Shown one piece after another: positions 57,184-64,000 of a DNA stretch of 64,000 nt. The DNA lies in assembly GCF_011044175.1 (NCBI RefSeq), contig NZ_CP049057.1, positions 1,131,501 to 1,195,500 on the forward strand. The letters run 5' to 3'. This DNA is from Rasiella rasia. GTDB taxonomy: Bacteria > Bacteroidota > Bacteroidia > Flavobacteriales > Flavobacteriaceae. The translations under genes and the position numbers were made by a program. A model generated the notes under the pieces. It did no database searches. It was not told the origin of the DNA and saw only the letters and a list, made by a program, of their open reading frames with translations. Numbering within the stretch: position 1 is the stretch's first letter; every line of letters begins with the position of its first letter.

Positions 57184-60100
57184 ATGAAAAAAACTATTTT
57201 CAATGTAGGGCTTTTTATGGCCTTACTTGTAGGTACGACATCCGTATTTGCGCAACAAATTATGGAATACCAAACGTTGTCTCCAACTGCAGTTGCAGAA
57301 AGGAGTCTGGCTCCAAGTATCAATGCGACAAATTCGCAACGAATGATTCCTACAACTATTTATGAAACCACTCATGATGGTGCTAATTTTTATAATATTT
57401 CACCAACTCTCGGAAGTGGCGCTAGTGAATATATCTCTATGGCGGGAACCAATAGAGCAATCACAGAAATTGCTATGTTTCTTGTTGATGCTCCGATCTC
57501 TTTAACTCCTTATGATGTAACTATAAATGTCTATTCAGATTGTAATACAAGTGGGTTAGACGGGTCGTCTTGTGACTCAGGACCTGGAGTTTTAATCCCT
57601 GGTTCTACTCAAACTATAACAGTTACACCAACTGCTCAGGTACATGAAGTTGTATTTAACTATACAGGGCTAGATGTTTCTTCTGAAATCGATAATGAAC
57701 TAACTATTAGTTTAAGTACGACACGTAATGATATAGGTTGGTTAGTAGGTAATAGCGGACGAACCGTTGGTTCTAGAACAGTTCAAGAAGACGGTTTTGG
57801 GGTAGATATTTTTGCGGTTTGTGGTCAGGCAATTAATAATGGATGCGCTCAGTTTTTTGGACCAGTTCCACCCAACCCGACGGCTATTTTAGACTTACGT
57901 GTAGTTGCAGACGAAGTAATAGCAGCTGGCCCAACGCCGGAAATTCTTTACTACAAATTTGAAGAAGCTGGAACTACAGTGACCAATGAGGCCTCGGCAC
58001 CACCAGCAGGTACGGCTACGGCAACAATCAATGGAGGCTCATCACAAGGAGCACCAGCAATTTGTGGTGTTGGTGCACTTCAATCAAACTCAACTACAAA
58101 TGAATCAATGTCTACCGGCTGGAATACAAATTTGGGAACCAGTTCTTGGTCTATTGCCCTTAAAGTAAGAGATATAGGCGCGGGTGTTTTTGGGTATCTA
58201 ATGGGAGATTTTAATGCAGGTAATTTTAGAGTTTTTGCTAATGGCGCAGCTGGATCTAACAATCTTATACTGAGAGGGCCTCTTAGTGAGGTTCTCGCGG
58301 TGAATGGTGCAAATTCTGCAGCAGAAGCTACTACTGTTTTTGTGTATGATAATACTGTACCAGAAATTAGAGCTTATGTAGATGGTGTGCTAGTAAACAC
58401 CGTTGCACAAGCAGCACTTAATATTAGTGGTACTGATTTTTTTGTAGGTAATCGATCAATTGACGACCAAGGTTTACCAGTAGGCGCTGCCCTTGACGAA
58501 TTTATGTTTTTTAACAGAGCTATTACAGCGGCAGAGGTTGCAGAAATAACAGCTTGTGCTGCAGCTACTGGTGGAATGGCTCCTGAAATTTTCTGTCCTG
58601 CAGATATCGTTGAGAACAATGATCCCGGTGTATGCGGGGGTCAAGTTAACTTCTTAGGAGTAGCACTAGATGACGAAGATGGTAATATATCTGGAGACAT
58701 TGTAGCAACTCCTTTTGAGAGTGGCGATGTTTTCCCTGTAGGTACAACAACCGTAACGCTTTCTGTTACCGATAGTGATGGTAATACTGCTACGTGCACA
58801 TTTGACGTTACAATATTAGACAACGAAGCACCAACTATTACATGTCCTGCAGATATTACGCAAACAAACGATGCTGGTGTTTGTGGAGCTAACGTAATCG
58901 TACCTGCTCCTACGGTTATGGATAACTGTCCAACAACACCTGCTCCATTAACTATTCCAGGATTTACAACACTAACATCTAACGGAAATAGCACCTATTA
59001 TTTAAGTGATGCAACTTTTTCTGGTCCTGATGCTTATATTGATGCTGTAGCCAACGGTGGATTTGTAGTAACGATTGAAGATGCTGCAGAAAATTCACTA
59101 ATCAGAGATGCAGTAGACGATATTGACCCTAACTCTAGATATTTTATTGGCTATAATGATGTTGCTACTGAAGGTACTTTTGAATGGCAAAGTGGATCAA
59201 CTTCTACGTTTGAAAATTGGGCTCCAGGACAACCAGATGATAACGGACCAGGACAAGATTATGGTGTCGTTAGATTAAATGGAAGATGGGCAGATGTTGG
59301 AACAAACGCCAATCGTAAATATGTACTAGAAGTTGTTGCAGGAACACTTGTAAACGATTATAACAGTACGGATGATGCTTCAGATTTCTACCCAGTAGGA
59401 ACAACTACAGTAACTTGGACCTATACAGATGCTGCTGGTTTAAGCGCTTCTTGTACTATGGACGTTACCGTAACAGATGATGAAGCTCCTGTAATTGCTT
59501 GTGAAGGTGCTCCAACAGCAACAACTGCTACAGCTTCTGCAACACCAGGATTAACAATTGATGCAACTTCACCAGTTGTGAGCAGTACAATTTCAGTAAC
59601 TGATGAGTTTGATATCACAGACCTTAATGTAGACCTTGACATTCCACATGCGTGGGTAGGTGACTTAATTGTAGAACTTACAGGTCCTGACGGAACAAGT
59701 GTGGTTATTGTTGACCAACCAGGAGTTCCTGCATCTACCTTTGGATGTGCAGGTGCCGATATCTTAGCAACCATGGACGACGAAGCTACAGACCCTGTAG
59801 AAGACGAGTGCGATGCTGGCGTACCTACTATTAATGGTTCGTTTATCCCTAACAACCCACTTGCTGCCTTCGACGGCTTAAGTACAGTAGGAGACTGGAC
59901 ATTAACTGTAACAGATACATTCCCTGCGGGAGATGATGGTGTCTTAGCTGCTTGGGGAATTACCTATGAGTACCTTGCACCAGCAGGACCACCATTCGAT
60001 GTTGTTTTAGATGCTAATGGTATGGCTACTGTAAATGTAATCGACCTATTGTCTAGTGTAACGGACAACTGTGGTATGGTAACAGCTACAACAGATGTTA

Positions 60101-61518
60101 CTGGTATTGCTCCAGGTTCTATTACTACATTATTTGATAGTAATAATGGAGGTTCTAATGGAGGTGCTGTATACTTTGACATTGCTGTAGATACTGGTGG
60201 AGATGTTACCTTAACAGACCTAGACTTAAACACTGAAGAAGGTGGTGCCTTTACTGTAGAGATGTATACCTTAGTTGGTACTTCTGTAGGTAATGAAGGT
60301 AACGCTGGAGCGTGGACGCTTGCTGCGACAGGTTCAGGTACTGCTTCAGGAACATTAAACGTTCCGAGTAATGCTGTATTAGATACACAAGTTGTATTAA
60401 CTGCAGGTACTACATACGGTGTTGCACTTGTAATGGATGCTACTCATGGACATTCTTACTCAGGAACAGGAACAGATCCTTCTCCTGGTATGTTAATGTA
60501 CTCTAATTCACACATGACGTTAAGCTTAGGTTCAGGTAGTAACGCACCATTTGATGGCGCTCCATTTACACCACGTATTTGGAATGGTACTCTTAACTAC
60601 TTAGCAAATTCTACAACACCAGTACCAGTTGAAATGATCGACTTAGACTGTAGTGATGTAGGTATTTCTACGTTAGATATCACAGTTACAGATGCTGCTG
60701 GAAACACTTCAATGTGTACAGCAACCATCAACGTAATTGATGATACTGCTCCTATCTTAGTTTGTCAAGACTTTACATTAGAGTTAGGTGCAGATGGAAC
60801 AGCAATGCTTGATCCGTTTGACATGATTGACATGGCAGCTAGTTTTGAGGCTTGTGGCTTCGATACAGCAGCTGTAAACATCGATGACTTTACATGTGCA
60901 GATATAGGAACTCCAATTGAAGTAACTGTATTTGTAGCAGATCCAAGTTTAAACTCTGCAGCATGTACTGCTTTTGTAACTGTAGTAGACCTTCTTGGAC
61001 CTGAAGTTACATGTCCAGGAGATATGACTGTAGATCCAGGTGCTAACAACCAATTATACGAAGTGCCAGATTACTTCGGTGACGGATTAGCAACTGCGGT
61101 AGACAACTGTACAGACCCACTTACTATCTTCGCTCAAGATCCTGCTCCTGGTAGCTTGATTCCTGACGGTGTATACACTGTGACGCTTTCGTCTACAGAT
61201 GAATACGGAAATGTAGGTAGCTGTACTTTTGAACTTACTGTAGAGAGTATCTTAGGTGTGAATGATAACAACCTAGATGCTGGAATCACAATGTACCCGA
61301 ACCCTGCACAAGGACAGGTTACTATTGCTAACAGCTCAAATATCTTATTAGAGAAAGCAACCATGTATGACGTTAACGGTAAGTTGGTAAACACAACAAA
61401 CCTTTCTGACATGCAAGGAGAAATCACTATAGATATCTCGAACCTTGCTTCTGGCGTGTACATCGTACAGATTGAAGGTGAAAACGCTAGCGTGGTAAAA
61501 CGTTTAATAAAAGAGTAA
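57184..61518 (+). CDS. Giant secreted T9SS protein with LamG, HYR, C-type lectin and P-domain modules (mosaic copy 1)
   Basis: 1444 residues, signal peptide MKKTIFNVGLFMALLVGTTS to Q24. Modules in order: an N-terminal beta region (25-240), LamG-like domain (about 250-460, ending ITAAEVAEITACA), HYR (467-545), a second HYR whose loop after MDNCP is opened by a C-type lectin-like domain (about 583-720, YFIGYNDVATEGTFEW, FENWAPGQPDDN), a proprotein-convertase P domain (about 790-934), an Ig module again split by a second insert (about 980-1150), further Ig modules and a T9SS sorting domain (1357-1444, MYPNPAQGQVTI to VKRLIKE). Carbohydrate-binding modules suggest glycan adhesion. Followed by a strong terminator. 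Confidence 0.9.
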   Translation: MKKTIFNVGLFMALLVGTTSVFAQQIMEYQTLSPTAVAERSLAPSINATNSQRMIPTTIYETTHDGANFYNISPTLGSGASEYISMAGTNRAITEIAMFLVDAPISLTPYDVTINVYSDCNTSGLDGSSCDSGPGVLIPGSTQTITVTPTAQVHEVVFNYTGLDVSSEIDNELTISLSTTRNDIGWLVGNSGRTVGSRTVQEDGFGVDIFAVCGQAINNGCAQFFGPVPPNPTAILDLRVVADEVIAAGPTPEILYYKFEEAGTTVTNEASAPPAGTATATINGGSSQGAPAICGVGALQSNSTTNESMSTGWNTNLGTSSWSIALKVRDIGAGVFGYLMGDFNAGNFRVFANGAAGSNNLILRGPLSEVLAVNGANSAAEATTVFVYDNTVPEIRAYVDGVLVNTVAQAALNISGTDFFVGNRSIDDQGLPVGAALDEFMFFNRAITAAEVAEITACAAATGGMAPEIFCPADIVENNDPGVCGGQVNFLGVALDDEDGNISGDIVATPFESGDVFPVGTTTVTLSVTDSDGNTATCTFDVTILDNEAPTITCPADITQTNDAGVCGANVIVPAPTVMDNCPTTPAPLTIPGFTTLTSNGNSTYYLSDATFSGPDAYIDAVANGGFVVTIEDAAENSLIRDAVDDIDPNSRYFIGYNDVATEGTFEWQSGSTSTFENWAPGQPDDNGPGQDYGVVRLNGRWADVGTNANRKYVLEVVAGTLVNDYNSTDDASDFYPVGTTTVTWTYTDAAGLSASCTMDVTVTDDEAPVIACEGAPTATTATASATPGLTIDATSPVVSSTISVTDEFDITDLNVDLDIPHAWVGDLIVELTGPDGTSVVIVDQPGVPASTFGCAGADILATMDDEATDPVEDECDAGVPTINGSFIPNNPLAAFDGLSTVGDWTLTVTDTFPAGDDGVLAAWGITYEYLAPAGPPFDVVLDANGMATVNVIDLLSSVTDNCGMVTATTDVTGIAPGSITTLFDSNNGGSNGGAVYFDIAVDTGGDVTLTDLDLNTEEGGAFTVEMYTLVGTSVGNEGNAGAWTLAATGSGTASGTLNVPSNAVLDTQVVLTAGTTYGVALVMDATHGHSYSGTGTDPSPGMLMYSNSHMTLSLGSGSNAPFDGAPFTPRIWNGTLNYLANSTTPVPVEMIDLDCSDVGISTLDITVTDAAGNTSMCTATINVIDDTAPILVCQDFTLELGADGTAMLDPFDMIDMAASFEACGFDTAAVNIDDFTCADIGTPIEVTVFVADPSLNSAACTAFVTVVDLLGPEVTCPGDMTVDPGANNQLYEVPDYFGDGLATAVDNCTDPLTIFAQDPAPGSLIPDGVYTVTLSSTDEYGNVGSCTFELTVESILGVNDNNLDAGITMYPNPAQGQVTIANSSNILLEKATMYDVNGKLVNTTNLSDMQGEITIDISNLASGVYIVQIEGENASVVKRLIKE
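58582..58889 (+). repeat. Near-identical DNA block B, copy 1 (HYR module)
   Basis: 308 bp encoding PEIFCPADIVENNDPGVCGG to the start of the next HYR. It matches 62539-62846 with only a handful of differences by eye. It ends at GTTTGTGGAGC, after which the two genes diverge. Confidence 0.9.
59353..60055 (+). repeat. Near-identical DNA block C, copy 1 (end of HYR plus P domain)
   Basis: About 700 bp matching 63298-64000 at a constant offset of 3945. I count roughly a dozen differences after the first 20 bp, mostly silent. The match runs up to the window edge in copy 2, so its true end is not known. Confidence 0.9.
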
Positions 61519-61541
61519 CTAACTCTTAAATAAATAAGACC

Positions 61542-61589
61542 AAGCCCCCTTTTGTCCAGACAACTATCTGGATGAAAGGGGGCTTTTTT
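61542..61589 (+). terminator. Large intrinsic terminator of mosaic copy 1
   Basis: 19-nt arms (61542-61560 / 61567-61585) pair as AAGCCCCCTTT...AAAGGGGGCTT and TCCAGA/TCTGGA with a small internal mismatch, loop CAACTA, then six T. Confidence 0.9.
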
Positions 61590-61794
61590 ATAACAGCAAT
61601 AAATATGCGCCATATAAAACAACATGAAGCTACATTTTCAGTAGAATAATTCATACGAATTTTCTTTCTTCATTTTTTAAAACCATTAATTCTGATGTTA
61701 TATAACGACTTTTTCATACTCTTCATCTAAAATAATGCACACAAGTATTCAAATTAGGTACTTTCGTGTCTCTAACTATAAATTAATTTTTAAG

Positions 61795-64000
61795 ATGAAA
61801 AAAACTATTTTTTATGTAGGGCTTTTTATGGCCTTACTCGTAGGTACGACACCCGTATTTGCGCAAACTACCACTTCTGGCATTCAAGCTATGAGTACTA
61901 ACAGCTATCCAAGCAATCAGACAGTCGATTTCGAAGGAAATGCAAATAGAATGGTAGCCTGTGATAATGTGCTGCCAAACTACTTAAACAATACAGCTCC
62001 AGGAGCTGCTGTTGCAAGTCAAATTTTTCCAGATTTTGGAAACAGCACACTTCAGTCTGCAGATGACTTTGTTGTTCCACTTGGAGGAGATGCTATAATT
62101 TGTGAAGTAGATATTGCCGGAGCATTTTTTGGCGGAGGAACCACACTTGATGATCCTTCTATTTCAATTAGAATGACCATCTACAACGATGCGCCGGGAG
62201 TCCCAGGAGCAACGGTTATTTTTACTGAAGATTTTCCAGGCTCTGTGGCTGGACCAGCCAACCCTAGCTTTACACTATCGCCAACTGGCGTTCCTGCTTT
62301 AACCGCAGGTACAACATATTGGTTGAGTATTCAGCCAATAATGAATTTTGGACTCTTCGGTCAATGGGGATGGGTTCAAACTACCGATGGTAATGGCAAT
62401 CAATTTCAATTTCAAGATCCAGATGCGCTCATATCTGGAAGCTGCCCAACATGGAATAACCCAGCTACTTGTGGTATAGCTGCTACATCAGATTTAGCGA
62501 TGGATATTCGTTTTAACGCTGCTTCTGGCGGAAACCCTCCTGAAATTTTCTGTCCTGCAGATATTGTTGAGAACAATGATCCCGGTGTATGCGGGGGTCA
62601 AGTTAACTTCTTAGGAGTAGCACTAGATGACGAAGATGGAAATATTTCTGGAGACATTGTAGCAACTCCTTTTGAGAGTGGCGACGTATTTCCAGTAGGT
62701 ACAACAACCGTAACGCTTTCTGTTACCGATAGTGATGGTAATACTGCTACGTGCACGTTTGACGTTACTATATTAGACAACGAAGCACCAACTATTACAT
62801 GTCCTGCAGATATTACGCAAACAAACGATGCTGGTGTTTGTGGAGCAAATGTTACAGTTCCGTTACCAACTATTATGGATAACTGTCCTGTAGTAACTAG
62901 TCCTCCAAGCCCAGTTGTAGATGGACCTATTACAGATATGATTTTTGTTGCTGGAGATTTAGCAGACACACCGTACACATTAACAGCTCCAGCGATGGCT
63001 GCTGGAGATATAAATGTTAACGTTACCTACAGCGGTGATTTTGGATTTGTTACCGAAGTTTTTGACCTAGAAGGTCCTGACGGAACCATTGTATATTCTA
63101 ATCCAGGAGGACAGCAAGGTGATTGTAGTCTTAATTTTGGAGGCTCATTTATTGTATCCGCCGCAACTTGGAACAATTGGATTACAACATTTGGTCCAGA
63201 TCTTAATTTTGAGTTACAAGCAGATCCTGATGTAGATTTGTTCTGTGCAACAAATAACTTCCAGTTAAGTTACCAAGAACTTTCTGCAAATCTAACCAAC
63301 GATTATAATGGTACAAACGATGCTTCAGATTTCTACCCAGTAGGAACAACTACTGTAACTTGGACCTATACTGATGCTGCTGGTTTAAGCGCTTCTTGTA
63401 CTATGGACGTTACCGTAACAGATGATGAAGCTCCTGTAATTGCTTGTGAAGGAGCTCCAACGGCAACAACTGCTACAGCTTCTGCAACACCAGGATTAAC
63501 AATTGATGCAACTTCACCAGTTGTGAGCAGTACAATTTCAGTAACTGATGAATTTGATATCACAGACCTTAATGTAGACCTTGATATTCCACATGCGTGG
63601 GTAGGTGACTTAATTGTAGAACTTACAGGTCCTGACGGAACAAGTGTGGTTATTGTTGACCAACCAGGAGTTCCTGCATCTGCCTTTGGATGTGCAGGTG
63701 CCGATATCTTAGCAACCATGGACGACGAAGCTACAGACCCTGTAGAAGACGAGTGCGATGCCGGTGTACCTACTATTAATGGTTCGTTTATCCCTAACAA
63801 CCCACTTGCTGCCTTCGACGGCTTAAGTACAGTAGGAGATTGGACATTAACTGTAACAGATACATTCCCTGCGGGAGATGATGGTGTCTTAGCTGCTTGG
63901 GGAATTACCTATGAGTACCTTGCACCAGCAGGACCACCATTCGATGTTGTTTTAGATGCTAACGGTATGGCTACTGTAAATGTAATCGACCTATTGTCTA
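61795..64000 (+). CDS. Giant secreted protein, mosaic copy 2, cut by the window end
   Basis: 735 codons from ATG 61795 without a stop. Signal peptide nearly identical to copy 1 (4 differences in 72 nt). Residues 25-248 are a different N-terminal module (DDFVVPLGGDAIICEVDIAG, RMTIYNDAPGVPGATV). Residues 249-351 repeat the HYR block. After MDNCP an unrelated beta module (about 365-501; MIFVAGDLADTPYTLTAPAM) replaces the lectin domain of copy 1. From 502 on the P-domain block repeats. A T9SS sorting domain is expected beyond the window. Separated from copy 1 by 276 bp. Confidence 0.88.
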   Translation, partial: MKKTIFYVGLFMALLVGTTPVFAQTTTSGIQAMSTNSYPSNQTVDFEGNANRMVACDNVLPNYLNNTAPGAAVASQIFPDFGNSTLQSADDFVVPLGGDAIICEVDIAGAFFGGGTTLDDPSISIRMTIYNDAPGVPGATVIFTEDFPGSVAGPANPSFTLSPTGVPALTAGTTYWLSIQPIMNFGLFGQWGWVQTTDGNGNQFQFQDPDALISGSCPTWNNPATCGIAATSDLAMDIRFNAASGGNPPEIFCPADIVENNDPGVCGGQVNFLGVALDDEDGNISGDIVATPFESGDVFPVGTTTVTLSVTDSDGNTATCTFDVTILDNEAPTITCPADITQTNDAGVCGANVTVPLPTIMDNCPVVTSPPSPVVDGPITDMIFVAGDLADTPYTLTAPAMAAGDINVNVTYSGDFGFVTEVFDLEGPDGTIVYSNPGGQQGDCSLNFGGSFIVSAATWNNWITTFGPDLNFELQADPDVDLFCATNNFQLSYQELSANLTNDYNGTNDASDFYPVGTTTVTWTYTDAAGLSASCTMDVTVTDDEAPVIACEGAPTATTATASATPGLTIDATSPVVSSTISVTDEFDITDLNVDLDIPHAWVGDLIVELTGPDGTSVVIVDQPGVPASAFGCAGADILATMDDEATDPVEDECDAGVPTINGSFIPNNPLAAFDGLSTVGDWTLTVTDTFPAGDDGVLAAWGITYEYLAPAGPPFDVVLDANGMATVNVIDLLS
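62539..62846 (+). repeat. Near-identical DNA block B, copy 2
   Basis: Pairs with 58582-58889 at a constant offset of 3957; differences are few and mostly at third codon positions. Confidence 0.9.
63298..64000 (+). repeat. Near-identical DNA block C, copy 2 (open at window end)
   Basis: Pairs with 59353-60055. One visible amino-acid change is Thr to Ala in the VPAS(T/A)FGCAG stretch; most others are silent. Confidence 0.9.

Noticed and set aside
58641-63978. Several minus-strand open frames within the giant secreted genes
   Set aside because: The same frames recur in both mosaic copies because the plus-strand DNA is duplicated; their Val/Ser/Thr-rich content is a mirror of the HYR modules.

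Overview
The window looks like chromosome from a marine-type member of the Flavobacteriaceae (Bacteroidota). It is AT-rich. Many secreted proteins end in a type IX secretion (T9SS) C-terminal sorting domain, lipoproteins carry acidic residues after the lipobox cysteine, and several promoters match the Bacteroidota -7 box TAnnTTTG. Family-specific genes are present (DUF4295 beside rpmG/rpmB, DUF6090, BshC, GuaA beside a LysM lipoprotein). I see no tRNA, rRNA, insertion sequence, prophage or CRISPR array.

Positions 1 to about 42 kb are almost all minus-strand housekeeping genes: a subtilisin-like protease (cut by the window edge), mnmA, yidC, pyrG, small secreted and stress proteins, a frameshifted LysM lipoprotein, guaA, bshC, an M14 peptidase (plus strand), a run of small secreted or unknown proteins (16.4-22.6 kb), a TPR lipoprotein, a glycosyltransferase, a sialidase-fold lipoprotein, rimO, ftsY, the DUF4295-rpmG-rpmB cluster, the tightly coupled FAH-Hpt-cinA set, a DnaQ-type exonuclease with a divergent thioredoxin-like gene, two surface lipoproteins, a 2-oxoacid dehydrogenase E2, a GT2 glycosyltransferase, recR and a T9SS beta-propeller protein.

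From 42 kb most genes are on the plus strand: a sodium:solute symporter, an outer-membrane beta-barrel protein, an S9 peptidase, htpG, and three giant secreted T9SS proteins (53.0 kb to the window end). A CoA-binding protein and a FabH-like synthase are on the minus strand.

The most interesting signals are three. (1) At 43.9-44.17 kb two ECF-sigma-type promoters with the same -35 (TGTAAC), the same 16-nt spacer and a CGTCT -10 core are arranged so that the first drives a roughly 105-nt structured RNA ending in an intrinsic terminator and the second drives the outer-membrane protein gene. The RNA's exposed loop can pair with that gene's 5' UTR. This resembles, by analogy only, the enterobacterial sigma-E small RNA/OMP circuit. 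(2) The last two genes are mosaic paralogues: nearly identical DNA blocks (signal peptide, HYR block, P-domain block) flank completely different 'cargo' modules at the same two places. (3) An orphan intergenic RNA at 46.85-46.96 kb has a well-formed promoter, three hairpins with a shared loop heptamer and a strong terminator. A flavobacterial structured repeat lies upstream of ftsY, and an A7 homopolymer breaks the LysM lipoprotein.
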